Positions 15,832 to 24,191 of a stretch of 64,000 bases of DNA are shown one piece after another. Every line of letters begins with the position of its first letter. The stretch's first letter is position 1. The DNA lies in contig CAYTAJ010000001.1 of the NCBI GenBank assembly GCA_964435725.1, positions 1-64,000 of the forward strand, written 5' to 3'. The notes under the pieces were generated by a model. The model did not search any database, was not told where the DNA came from, and saw only the letters and a program-made list of their open reading frames with translations. This DNA comes from Litorimonas sp964435725. GTDB lineage: Bacteria; Pseudomonadota; Alphaproteobacteria; Caulobacterales; Maricaulaceae. Both the position numbers and the translations under genes were made by a program.

Positions 15832-16665
15832 TTAAGCCGACTTACGGCGAATTGACCATTTTGCCCAAAGCCAGAAGATTTTCGGACCTTCAACAAGATA
15901 GCGTTTCCAAAGACGTTTTGGTTCAGTCGTCAAACGGAATAACCATTCCAATCGAGACTTCTGCATCCACCCGGGCGCCCGTTTAGAGCGGCCACTCAAA
16001 AAGTCCAAAGAGGCTCCGACACATAATCCCAAGCCTACACAATCACCACGGTCTAAGCATGCCTTGGCAATCATTTCTTGCTGCGGAGAGCCGACACAAA
16101 AAATGGTATAACGCGCTTTATGTTTGGCTACGAAAGCCGCCGCCTCTGCAATGGCTTCGGGATTCTCTCTTAGGCCCATCGGTGGCTGATGATGGTTGAC
16201 TTTGGAAAGACCATATTTCGATTTAATGATCTCAACAATTTCCTCATCGGCGCCGACAATATTAATGGTGTCATCTGATGAAATAACATTTTCAAATAAT
16301 TGTTGCGTAAGATCAGAGCCCGGCACAGCCTTGAGAGGTATGCCAGAAAAGGCGGCCAATAATTCCAGTATTCTTGAGTCACAGACAGCGAGCCAAGACG
16401 CTTCAAAAGGGGCCTGCCATTCCGGATGTTTGGCGAAGCTTACAATGTGATCGACATTTGGTGTCACGATATAGCGAAAGCCATGATCAATTGTCATCCA
16501 TTTCGCGCGCGATAATGTTTGCATGGGTGTTAGCGGATCAAAAGTCGTTCCGATAAAATCATAAGACCGTTGGTTCACGCGCCAATCCGTCTGACCTTGA
16601 CGCGGCATAGCCCGTCGGTCTTGACCGCGTGGCACTGGCGGAACGATACGCTTAACTGCACTCAT
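15832..16665 (-). CDS. WecG/TagA/CpsF family glycosyltransferase
   Basis: A 277-residue cytoplasmic or membrane-associated GT26 glycosyltransferase. The motifs YIVTPNVDHIV, VPGSDL and FCVGSPQQEMIA followed by GLGLCVGASLDFLSG are those of the WecG/TagA family, which transfers ManNAc(A)-type sugars in surface polysaccharide or teichoic-acid synthesis. ATG at 16665 has GGGTGA six bases upstream; a GTG three codons earlier is the alternative. No other polysaccharide genes are nearby, so the acceptor cannot be named. Confidence 0.85.
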   Translation of the reverse strand: MSAVKRIVPPVPRGQDRRAMPRQGQTDWRVNQRSYDFIGTTFDPLTPMQTLSRAKWMTIDHGFRYIVTPNVDHIVSFAKHPEWQAPFEASWLAVCDSRILELLAAFSGIPLKAVPGSDLTQQLFENVISSDDTINIVGADEEIVEIIKSKYGLSKVNHHQPPMGLRENPEAIAEAAAFVAKHKARYTIFCVGSPQQEMIAKACLDRGDCVGLGLCVGASLDFLSGRSKRAPGWMQKSRLEWLFRLTTEPKRLWKRYLVEGPKIFWLWAKWSIRRKSA

Positions 16666-16745
16666 TATTTTCACCCAATTTTCTCACCCTTTTCATAGCA
16701 AAAGAGAGTTAGCATTGGGTTTACAACGCGCCATTGAAGCCCCAC

Positions 16746-18605
16746 ATGAGCTTAATGCCGCCGGAAATACCAGAAAACGTCTCCCAAACCAGCTTTGACC
16801 AGAGGGTCGAGGCCATGAAAGAGCAAACAATTGGTGAGCAATTGCGCGGACTGGGACGTCTAAAGCCTTATCTTTGGCCTCCGGGAAATTGGGAATTTAA
16901 ACTTCGGTCTGTCTTAGCCATCGCCCTAACAATTGCAGGCAAATTTGTTCTGGTCGGCGCTCCCTTCGTATTCGGTTGGGCCGTAGATTCCGTCAATGAT
17001 GCGCAACAAGCTCAAGAATTATGGAGTGCAATTTGGGTGGGCATTATAGGCTTCATTTTAGGCTATGGCGCTTTGCGATTATTCTCTGTGATTTTGACTG
17101 AGGGGCGTGAATATATTTTTGCACCCGTTGCACAATTTGCGCAGCGCAGTGTTGCGACGGCGACCTTCACACACATGCATAGGCTGTCTCTTCGGTTTCA
17201 TTTAGACAAACGCACGGGCGGCCTTACCCGCATCATTGAACGTGGCGTGCGTTCCATTGATTTTCTATTTCGCTTTCTATTGTTCAATATTGGCCCGACT
17301 CTGCTTGAACTTGTTATTGCCGCGACAGCCTTTTGGTTGGCCTTTAATGGTTGGTTTGCCGTCGTCGCAATTGTTGTTGTGCTTGGATATATTTACTTCA
17401 CTGTGACCACAACAGAATGGCGTCTGAAGTTTCGGCGTGAGATGAATAAGCGCGACACCGAAGCGGCCGGAAAAGCCGTAGACAGTCTCTTAAATTATGA
17501 AACCGTCAAATATTTCTCCGCCGAAGGGTTTGAAATAGACCGTTATGACTCGGCCATGGCGGGATATCAAAAAGCGGCCATAAAATCCCGCACCTCTTTG
17601 GCGACCGTCAATATCGGTCAATCGTTTATTATGAATGGTGGTCTTATTACCATTATGGCGCTTGCCGGATATTACATTGTTCAAGGGTCTATGAGCATTG
17701 GTGATATGACGGCTGTCGTCATGGTTATGACGCAACTTTATCGCCCATTAAATATATTGGGATTTGCCTATCGAGAGATCAAACAAGCTCTGACGGATCT
17801 TGAGAAGATGTTTATCTTGCTCGATCTCAAACCCGAGATTACCGATCTGGATACGGCAAAAGACATTCATGATGTGAAAGGTGATATACGCTTTGAAAAG
17901 GTCTCCTTTCACTATGATGAAGACCGACAAATACTTAACAATGTATCCTTTGAAATTCCGAGTGGTAAAACGCTCGCGATTGTTGGGCCAACCGGTGCTG
18001 GAAAATCGACGCTGTCACGTATTCTCTTTCGGTTTTACGATATCAGCAAAGGGCGCGTAACTATCGATGGCATAGACTTACGCGATATCACGCAGGATAG
18101 CTTGCGCCGCGCTATCGGTATTGTTCCCCAAGATACCGTCCTGTTCAACGACACGATTGGATATAATATAAGTTATGCACGCTCGAGAGCTACGCAGGAT
18201 GATATTGAGCGCGCCGCCAAAGATGCACAAATTCATGATTTCATTTTGGACCTGCCTAAAGGCTATGACACCGTTGTTGGAGAACGCGGTTTAAAACTCT
18301 CTGGTGGTGAAAAACAGCGTGTCGCCATCGCACGAACCTTGCTGAAAAACCCTGCAATATTGATTTTGGATGAAGCCACCTCCGCCCTCGACAGTGCAAC
18401 TGAACGTGATATTCAAGCGGCCTTAGACAAAGCATCCAAGGGGCGAACAACTCTCGTGATTGCCCACAGACTATCCACCATTATCGGCGCCGATAGTATC
18501 TTGGTTATGGAAAATGGACAGATTGCCGAGCAAGGCACGCATGACGCCTTGCTCGAAAAGGATGGTTTATATGCAACGCTCTGGGCGCAGCAAGAAGACG
18601 CTTAG
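16746..18605 (+). CDS. Atm1/ABCB7-type ABC transporter, permease-ATPase fusion
   Basis: About 619 residues: six membrane helices in the N-terminal half, then a nucleotide-binding domain with Walker A GPTGAGKST, Q-loop VPQDTVLFND, signature LSGGEKQR and Walker B ILILDEATSALD. Length, N-terminal extension and overall sequence resemble bacterial Atm1 homologues, which export glutathione-conjugated metals or sulfur species and confer heavy-metal tolerance. ATG at 16746 is chosen over TTG at 16734; ATG at 16758 is also possible. The 3' end overlaps the convergent lipoprotein gene by 4 bp. Confidence 0.85.
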   Translation: MSLMPPEIPENVSQTSFDQRVEAMKEQTIGEQLRGLGRLKPYLWPPGNWEFKLRSVLAIALTIAGKFVLVGAPFVFGWAVDSVNDAQQAQELWSAIWVGIIGFILGYGALRLFSVILTEGREYIFAPVAQFAQRSVATATFTHMHRLSLRFHLDKRTGGLTRIIERGVRSIDFLFRFLLFNIGPTLLELVIAATAFWLAFNGWFAVVAIVVVLGYIYFTVTTTEWRLKFRREMNKRDTEAAGKAVDSLLNYETVKYFSAEGFEIDRYDSAMAGYQKAAIKSRTSLATVNIGQSFIMNGGLITIMALAGYYIVQGSMSIGDMTAVVMVMTQLYRPLNILGFAYREIKQALTDLEKMFILLDLKPEITDLDTAKDIHDVKGDIRFEKVSFHYDEDRQILNNVSFEIPSGKTLAIVGPTGAGKSTLSRILFRFYDISKGRVTIDGIDLRDITQDSLRRAIGIVPQDTVLFNDTIGYNISYARSRATQDDIERAAKDAQIHDFILDLPKGYDTVVGERGLKLSGGEKQRVAIARTLLKNPAILILDEATSALDSATERDIQAALDKASKGRTTLVIAHRLSTIIGADSILVMENGQIAEQGTHDALLEKDGLYATLWAQQEDA

Positions 18606-19411
18606 AATTTACGCGCATATCCCAAAGAGATCGAGTCAAGGTCGCTACCTTCACCCTCATAGCGCGTATAGTCCACACGGAGTGAGTCTTTCGGCGTCAC
18701 ATTAAATTCTGCACCCGCACCATAGGCAAAACCGTCAAATTCATTTGAGAGCTCTGTTATGGTTGTTCCATCATCAACATCACTAGAAATTTTTGTCGTA
18801 TGATAACCACCACGCGCATGTACGGATAAACGGTCATGCAGTGGCAAGCGTGCCAAAGCGAAAGCACCGACAGAATAATCAACATCTAGACGTGTTGTTG
18901 TAGACGTCAAAGGGCTATCAACATTGTCTTCATCAAGACCCATCGACCCTTCAACCTCAACACCCCAAAGGTTTGCAGACTGATAACCAACGCGAGTCTG
19001 TAAGCCAATTAGGTCATTATCTAAATCATATGATACAACACCTAGGTTACCATAAAAATATGACTCTTGTGGGGCCTTATGTGCGCCTCTTAATTTCGGA
19101 CCATGGCCGTAGTGAGACACCTGTGTACCGTAAGCATGAGCGCTTGGCTGCGTTGGCGTACCATAATACGCTGCTGGTTGATGCGAAACACTATAGGTGC
19201 TTTCCGGTGCACACCCTGCATCTGAACACCATAAATTACTCTGCGAATGCACTGCATCAGCTTGGTGATAATTACTGTGATGCTGATACTGCGTCACTTG
19301 CGGGGCATGATGACCCTTGTGATAATCATGTCCACCTTGTGATAAAAAGCTACAAGCAGACAATGTCGGCATCAACACTATTGCGGACGCTGTGAACACA
19401 TATTTACGCAT
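18602..19411 (-). CDS. His-rich lipoprotein with outer-membrane beta-barrel-like domain
   Basis: 269 residues. The first 20 residues form a lipoprotein signal with lipobox LSAC (Cys20). Residues about 27-55 are strikingly rich in histidine (segments HDYHKGHH and QYQHHSNYHQ). From about residue 115 on the sequence alternates polar and hydrophobic residues as in small opacity/OmpA-type barrels and ends in KF, a typical outer-membrane C-terminus. No specific family can be named. A lipid anchor plus a barrel end is uncommon. It converges with the Atm1-type exporter gene. Confidence 0.65.
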   Translation of the reverse strand: MRKYVFTASAIVLMPTLSACSFLSQGGHDYHKGHHAPQVTQYQHHSNYHQADAVHSQSNLWCSDAGCAPESTYSVSHQPAAYYGTPTQPSAHAYGTQVSHYGHGPKLRGAHKAPQESYFYGNLGVVSYDLDNDLIGLQTRVGYQSANLWGVEVEGSMGLDEDNVDSPLTSTTTRLDVDYSVGAFALARLPLHDRLSVHARGGYHTTKISSDVDDGTTITELSNEFDGFAYGAGAEFNVTPKDSLRVDYTRYEGEGSDLDSISLGYARKF

Positions 19412-19583
19412 GGTGGAACCCCAACCTTTATTTAATTTTCGACAGTCTATGACAAAGAAGATTTAAAATTCCGTGAGTCAGCCATTAAGGACTCGCTAAG
19501 AGGTGCCCTTCTACCTAAGCGCGATACACGCAACCTGCCTATGCAAATCTGACGATTAGCCAAGCCACGTATTCACTTGAGGC

Positions 19584-19600
19584 AGGCGGATATCCCGCCT
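19584..19600 (+). promoter_or_regulatory. small inverted repeat upstream of the SDR operon
   Basis: AGGCGG (19584-19589) and CCGCCT (19595-19600) pair around a 5-nt loop, about 20 bases before the ribosome binding site AGAGGAAA of the SDR gene. It may be an operator or a leader hairpin; there is no T tract. Confidence 0.3.
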
Positions 19601-19629
19601 AATCCATTATTCATAACAGAGGAAAGATT

Positions 19630-20508
19630 ATGTCACTGGCAGGTAAGACGATTTTTATGTCCGGCGGATCACGCGGGATTGGGTTGGCCATGGCCAAAAA
19701 ATGCGCAGCTGATGGTGCCAATGTCGCAATCGCGGCTAAGACGGCCGAGCCCCATCCAAAATTAGAGGGCACAATCTTTACCGCGGCCAAAGAAATCGAA
19801 GAAGCAGGCGGAAAAGCGCTTCCGCTTGTCTGCGACATTCGCGATGAAGACGCGGTTGAGAAATGCGTAGAAGAGACGGTCGCCAAATTTGGAGGCATTG
19901 ATATTTGTATCAATAATGCCTCGGCTATTTCTTTGACGCCAACACCGCATACACCCATGAAACGCTATGACCTGATGAACCAAGTCAATTCGCGGGGTAC
20001 TTTTCTAGTCTCGCAAAAATGTTTGCCCCATCTGAAGAATGGCTCAAACCCTCATATTCTCAATATTGCCCCACCTCTCGATATGAGCGCGAAGTGGTTC
20101 AAAAACCATGTCGCTTACACAATGGCCAAATATGGTATGAGTCTTTGCACATTGGGTATGAGTGAAGAATTTCGCCCAGAAGGGATCGCCGTAAATTCGC
20201 TCTGGCCGATGACGTCAATTGATACGGCGGCTGTTCGAAACGTCTTAGGCGGTGACAGCATGGCCAAGATGAGCCGCACGCCGCAAATCATGGCCGACGC
20301 CGCTTATGTCGTTTTGAACCAAGACTCGACCAAATATACGGGCCAATTTGTCATTGATGAATTTATTTTGGCGGAGTCAGGCGTCACAGATTTCTCTGTC
20401 TATAATCAACCGGGTTATGATGGGCCGCTTGCTGCTGATTTCTTTGTCCCTGATGAATGGCTGGCGAAGTCCAAATCTAACGTCATGCAACATCCCGGCT
20501 ATAAATAA
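19630..20508 (+). CDS. SDR family oxidoreductase (HSDL2-like)
   Basis: 292 residues with the classical short-chain dehydrogenase layout: nucleotide-binding GGSRGIG (about 12-18), NNAS near 97, catalytic YTMAK near 165, and a long C-terminal extension. The wording of the motifs (IFMSGGSRGIGLAMA, HILNIAPPL) resembles hydroxysteroid-dehydrogenase-like 2 proteins of lipid metabolism. AGAGGAAA lies just before the ATG. It begins a four-gene run with DUF1330, DUF2855 and enoyl-CoA hydratase genes; substrate unknown, with a role in degrading a lipid or steroid-like compound inferred. Confidence 0.85.
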   Translation: MSLAGKTIFMSGGSRGIGLAMAKKCAADGANVAIAAKTAEPHPKLEGTIFTAAKEIEEAGGKALPLVCDIRDEDAVEKCVEETVAKFGGIDICINNASAISLTPTPHTPMKRYDLMNQVNSRGTFLVSQKCLPHLKNGSNPHILNIAPPLDMSAKWFKNHVAYTMAKYGMSLCTLGMSEEFRPEGIAVNSLWPMTSIDTAAVRNVLGGDSMAKMSRTPQIMADAAYVVLNQDSTKYTGQFVIDEFILAESGVTDFSVYNQPGYDGPLAADFFVPDEWLAKSKSNVMQHPGYK

Positions 20509-20510
20509 TC

Positions 20511-20927
20511 ATGGCCAGTTTGAACGCCACAGACCCGACACCGGAACAAATCAAAACCTTTCTAAGCGAAAGCCCGAAAGGCCAACCTGTTTTCATGGTC
20601 AATCTGCTAAAGTTCAAAGAGAAAGCCACTTATAAAGACGGCGAAGATGTCTCTGGCGTCGTGGCCTATGGGCGCTACGCCGAAGCTTTCGGAAAAATGC
20701 TGATAGACCTGAATATAGAGGGTTCGGAAACTGTGTTTGGCGGCAATGCCAAACACTACCTCATTGGTGAAGGCAATTGGGACGCTGTCGCAATTGTCCG
20801 TTATGCCGATGCGCAAACCATGTTTGAGGCTGTGAGCAATGAAACCTACCGCAAAATTCATCACCACCGACGCGCAGGCTTAGAAGGCCAACTTCTTATC
20901 AGTTGCGATGACACCAAAGTCTTTTAG
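20511..20927 (+). CDS. DUF1330 domain protein
   Basis: 138 residues, no signal or membrane segment. PVFMVNLLKFKEKATY at the start, then YGRYAEAFG and WDAVAIVRYADAQTMFEAVSNETYRKIHHHRRAGLEGQ-type text (given here only in part) mark the DUF1330/dimeric ferredoxin-like fold. The family has no settled function; small monooxygenase-like or isomerase-like roles have been suggested for the fold. It starts 2 bp after the SDR stop. Confidence 0.8.
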   Translation: MASLNATDPTPEQIKTFLSESPKGQPVFMVNLLKFKEKATYKDGEDVSGVVAYGRYAEAFGKMLIDLNIEGSETVFGGNAKHYLIGEGNWDAVAIVRYADAQTMFEAVSNETYRKIHHHRRAGLEGQLLISCDDTKVF

Positions 20928-20947
20928 AAAAACCAAAGGCCACCCCC

Positions 20948-22033
20948 ATGACTCAAACGCTTCTTGTCAATAAATCAGACTTCGCTGATGTGACCTTGGT
21001 CAATATGGATGACGGTCCACTGGCAGACGGTTTAATCCGCTGCAAAGTCGGTCCTTGGGCTCTGACTGCGAATAATGTGACTTATATGGTGACGGGCCAC
21101 CAAATTGGCTATTGGCATTATTTTGAACCAACAGCTTATGGTATCGATATGCCCTCGCATGGCCGTATGCCGGTTTGGGGATATGCCGAGGTCACAGAAA
21201 GCCAATGTGATGATGTCAAAGTCGGGCAAGTCCTTTACGGCTTTCTTCCGATTATTGACACGTTTGATATGAAGCCCACCCGAATATCGAAAACGGGTTT
21301 CCAAGACGGGAATGATCATCGTGTACCGCTGCATAGCCTTTACAACAGTTATAGTTTTGTCGATGCCGACCCGTCTTTCGGTCTTCACCCTGACCTTCAA
21401 CCTGTTCTTCGCCCCCTCTTTACAACCAGCTTTCTGATCGATGATTTCTTGGCCGAAAAAGAGTTCTTTGGAGCCGAGCAAGTCTTGATTTTGTCAGCAT
21501 CGTCTAAAACCGCTCTCGGCACAGCGTTTTGCTGCAAAGAACGTGGTGGCATTACCGTCTCAGGCTTAACGTCTTCCGGCAATAAGATCTTCGCCGAAAG
21601 TACCGGATTTTATAATAGGGTCGAAAGCTATGATACCATCACAGACCTCAATCCAGACGTTAAAACTGTTATTGTTGATATGTCCGGCAACACAAAAGTC
21701 CTCTCCACGCTAATCAATCACTTTGAAGAGAACTTAACCTATGTCTGTCGTGTGGGTCTATCGCATTGGGACTCGAAACCGGAGCAACTCCCGCAAACAG
21801 ACACACCCATTAAATTCTTCTTTGCGCCTGATCAGGCCAAAACACGTATCGCCGAATGGGGCGGTGCGGGCTTTGCCAAGAACTTGGCGGCCCGATGGAT
21901 ACCCTTCCTAAACTCGGCTGAGAACTGGCTGGACATTGAGAAGGCCGAAGGTGCCGCGAATATCCTTAAAACCTATAAAGACGTTTTGAATGGAGACGCC
22001 TCCCCCACCAAAGGCTTTCTTTTCACGCTCTAA
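20948..22033 (+). CDS. DUF2855 family protein
   Basis: 361 residues, cytoplasmic. The N-terminal portion (LIRCKVGPWALTANNVTYMV) and the later VLILSASSKTALGTAF are typical of DUF2855, a family distantly related to medium-chain quinone-oxidoreductase folds without the usual zinc ligands. Its reaction is not known. It lies between DUF1330 and an enoyl-CoA hydratase gene with 20-bp spacers, which suggests a joint catabolic role. Confidence 0.8.
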   Translation: MTQTLLVNKSDFADVTLVNMDDGPLADGLIRCKVGPWALTANNVTYMVTGHQIGYWHYFEPTAYGIDMPSHGRMPVWGYAEVTESQCDDVKVGQVLYGFLPIIDTFDMKPTRISKTGFQDGNDHRVPLHSLYNSYSFVDADPSFGLHPDLQPVLRPLFTTSFLIDDFLAEKEFFGAEQVLILSASSKTALGTAFCCKERGGITVSGLTSSGNKIFAESTGFYNRVESYDTITDLNPDVKTVIVDMSGNTKVLSTLINHFEENLTYVCRVGLSHWDSKPEQLPQTDTPIKFFFAPDQAKTRIAEWGGAGFAKNLAARWIPFLNSAENWLDIEKAEGAANILKTYKDVLNGDASPTKGFLFTL

Positions 22034-22052
22034 TTAACTTGCAGAGACCGCT

Positions 22053-22883
22053 ATGACCTACACTTGTTTCGACGTTTCTATTGAAGATAATATTGCGCAT
22101 ATTGTGATGAGCCGTCCTGAAAAGCGCAATGCCATGAGCGCTGAGTTTTGGACGGAACTCCCCGAAATTATTCGCGATATTGATGACAATGCCAAAGCCC
22201 GTGTGATTGTTTTATCCTCAACGGGGCCTGTATTTTCGGCGGGTATCGATCTGTCTATGTTCGCGACGGATATCGCAGGACCGCAAGATAAAAACCATCC
22301 GCAATATGGGACGAGTTTTTATCTTAATGTGAAACGCCTTCAAGACAGCTTTAATGCTATTGAAGACTGTCGCATTCCTGTCCTCGCTGCTATTCAGGGC
22401 GGGTGTTATGGTGGGGGCGTCGACCTCATTACCGCTTGTGATATGCGATTTGGAACCGAAGATAGTTTTATTACGATTTATGAGATTATCGTAGGCATGA
22501 CGGCCGATGTCGGGACTTTCCCACGTATCCTCAATCACCTCCCCGAGGGTATTGTGCGCGAACTCGCTTATACAGGCCGTAAAATGTACGCGGATGAAGC
22601 CAAGGCGCAGGGTCTGTTTAACAATGTCTATAAAGACCATGCTGAGATGATGGACGCTGTAATGGCGCTTGCTAAAGATATTGCTGAAAAACCCCCTCTC
22701 GCCGTCTATGGCTGTAAACGCGCCATTACTTATGGACGCGATCATTCTACCAAAGACGCATTAGACAATATCGCCGTGTGGAATATGTCTATGCTCATCC
22801 CGACAGAAATGATGGAGGCCATGCAAGCCAAAGGACAAAAACGCCCGGGTAATTACGCAGATTTGCCGAAAAGAAAAGCTTAA
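22053..22883 (+). CDS. enoyl-CoA hydratase/isomerase (crotonase) family protein
   Basis: 276 residues with crotonase features: SRPEKRNAMS near residue 20, the first oxyanion-hole stretch FSAGIDLSMF, and the second AIQGGCYGGGVDLITACDMRFG, followed by ITIYEIIVGMTADVGT, similar to delta3,5-delta2,4-dienoyl-CoA isomerase types (Asp in GMTADVG). It therefore probably acts on an unsaturated acyl-CoA. It is the last gene of the SDR-DUF1330-DUF2855 run and is followed by a strong hairpin. Confidence 0.87.
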   Translation: MTYTCFDVSIEDNIAHIVMSRPEKRNAMSAEFWTELPEIIRDIDDNAKARVIVLSSTGPVFSAGIDLSMFATDIAGPQDKNHPQYGTSFYLNVKRLQDSFNAIEDCRIPVLAAIQGGCYGGGVDLITACDMRFGTEDSFITIYEIIVGMTADVGTFPRILNHLPEGIVRELAYTGRKMYADEAKAQGLFNNVYKDHAEMMDAVMALAKDIAEKPPLAVYGCKRAITYGRDHSTKDALDNIAVWNMSMLIPTEMMEAMQAKGQKRPGNYADLPKRKA

Positions 22884-22901
22884 CGACCATTATATAAAAA
22901 A

Positions 22902-22944
22902 ATCGGAGTTCCGCATATCGTTGAAACGATAGCGAAACTCCGAT
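22902..22944 (-). terminator. long hairpin, terminator-like toward the minus strand
   Basis: A 21-base arm and a 20-base arm pair over 19 bp with one mismatch and one bulge around a 2-nt loop. Seven A lie immediately to the left (22896-22902), so on the minus strand the stem is followed by a T tract, as in a Rho-independent terminator. On the plus strand, the direction of the operon ending at 22883, there is no T tract. It could mark the operon's 3' end, block antisense transcription, or be an operator. Confidence 0.6.
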
Positions 22945-23017
22945 ATTGCGCCCACATTTATTAGCCTGCTGCCCCGTATCGGCTATGCTTTTCTTACATC
23001 TATTTAAACGGGAAATA

Positions 23018-23114
23018 TTGTCAAAAAATCTCCGCCGCCTTGTCATTTCATTCAAGGCCCTTGTCTTTTTTTGAAAATTCTCTTGTCATTTTATCGTTAA
23101 GACAAGTAAGACAA
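23018..23114. promoter_or_regulatory. phased TTGTC repeats, probable AraC-type operator array
   Basis: TTGTC occurs at 23018, 23040, 23061 and 23083, that is with spacings of 22, 21 and 22 bp, about two helical turns. The second and fourth share CTTGTCATTT. Inverted copies GACAA follow at 23101 and 23110; the former pairs with the fourth direct copy as CTTGTC-N13-GACAAG. The array ends 18 bp before the start of the AraC regulator. AraC proteins bind direct half-sites about 21 bp apart, so binding by the adjacent regulator is a reasonable inference. Confidence 0.6.
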
Positions 23115-23132
23115 CCTCTGGGGGCATTTACC

Positions 23133-24167
23133 ATGACAGCCATAAATAAAATGACGATGGCGTCGAGATACCTAGCGGCGCAAATATCAAGTTTGGATAA
23201 ATTTGGTTTTCCTCGTGAGAAATCCCTGAACGCTATAAAATTAGCGGATTCAGATTTAAGCGAAAAATATAAGAGGTTCGATATTCTAACACTTATTCCT
23301 CTTTATGAAGAGGCCTCAAAACACCTGAATGACCCCTATATAAGCTTGCGTGTCGGTTTTGACTTTCGCGTGTCAACATTTGAACAGACCGGCAATATAT
23401 ACACGGTCTGCGATAACATAAGACAAGTCGTTGAAATGAACGAGCGATACCAACGTCTGGCAATATATGCAGGACAGCCGTCATTAGAAATTGATGATGC
23501 CGCTAATCGTTACTTTCTCAATTTCAAGCAATTTGATATGCCGTCGAAAGGGCAACATCACATAATTAATGTTATTTTTGGCGCTTATGGAACGGCTTTT
23601 AGATGGCTCAATTGGGGGTCCGGCAAAGGGTTGAAATCGATTGATTTACAACAGCCTAAACCGGCCAATAACGCCTTGTTTGAAAGAGTATTTGACTGCC
23701 CTATTCGCTTTAATCAGCCGCATAACCGACTAGAGTTTTTCGCAGAACATGTTGATACAGAATTCCCGACCCGGGATCCTTTGAAACGTGCAAAGTTTGA
23801 AGCGCAATTGGATTATCTCTTAGAAAATAATAATTACCAAAAGAGTTTTAAGACTGCCCTCACACTGTACCTGATTCAGCAAATGGAGGCGGGCGCGGTA
23901 AGTTTTTCAAAAACAGCAGACGCGTTTCAACTTTCTGAAAGCAAATTGAGGTCTGCCCTTACAAAATCAAACACAAATTTTCGCGAACAAGTCGATATCG
24001 CGCGTGACAAATTGTTTAGAGAGCTGATATCTCAAGGACAGACATTCGCAGCTATTGCGCAAGCTCTTGGGTATAACGACCAAGCCGCTTTTACGCGTGC
24101 ATTTAAAAGATGGTATGGTGTCGCCCCGGGAAAGTGGACACCGGATATGAAGCGTCTTGAACGCTAA
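23133..24167 (+). CDS. AraC family transcriptional regulator (OruR/ArgR-like architecture)
   Basis: 344 residues. The N-terminal about 200 residues match the arabinose-binding-like domain (PF12625 type) of regulators such as OruR and VirS/MmsR-like proteins; the C-terminal 100 residues form two helix-turn-helix motifs with FSKTADAFQLSESKLRSAL and FAAIAQALGYNDQAAFTRAF-type sequence and the final GVAPGKW. ATG at 23133 follows GGGGG; the frame is open upstream but crosses the repeat array. It probably controls itself and the lipid-type operon to its left, in the same orientation. Confidence 0.85.
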   Translation: MTAINKMTMASRYLAAQISSLDKFGFPREKSLNAIKLADSDLSEKYKRFDILTLIPLYEEASKHLNDPYISLRVGFDFRVSTFEQTGNIYTVCDNIRQVVEMNERYQRLAIYAGQPSLEIDDAANRYFLNFKQFDMPSKGQHHIINVIFGAYGTAFRWLNWGSGKGLKSIDLQQPKPANNALFERVFDCPIRFNQPHNRLEFFAEHVDTEFPTRDPLKRAKFEAQLDYLLENNNYQKSFKTALTLYLIQQMEAGAVSFSKTADAFQLSESKLRSALTKSNTNFREQVDIARDKLFRELISQGQTFAAIAQALGYNDQAAFTRAFKRWYGVAPGKWTPDMKRLER

Positions 24168-24191
24168 TTATTTTCATGGACGCTTCCTTAC

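Noticed and set aside
24152..24166. AGCGT-ACGCT hairpin at the end of the AraC gene
   Set aside because: The stem is only 5 bp, lies in the coding sequence and has no T tract.
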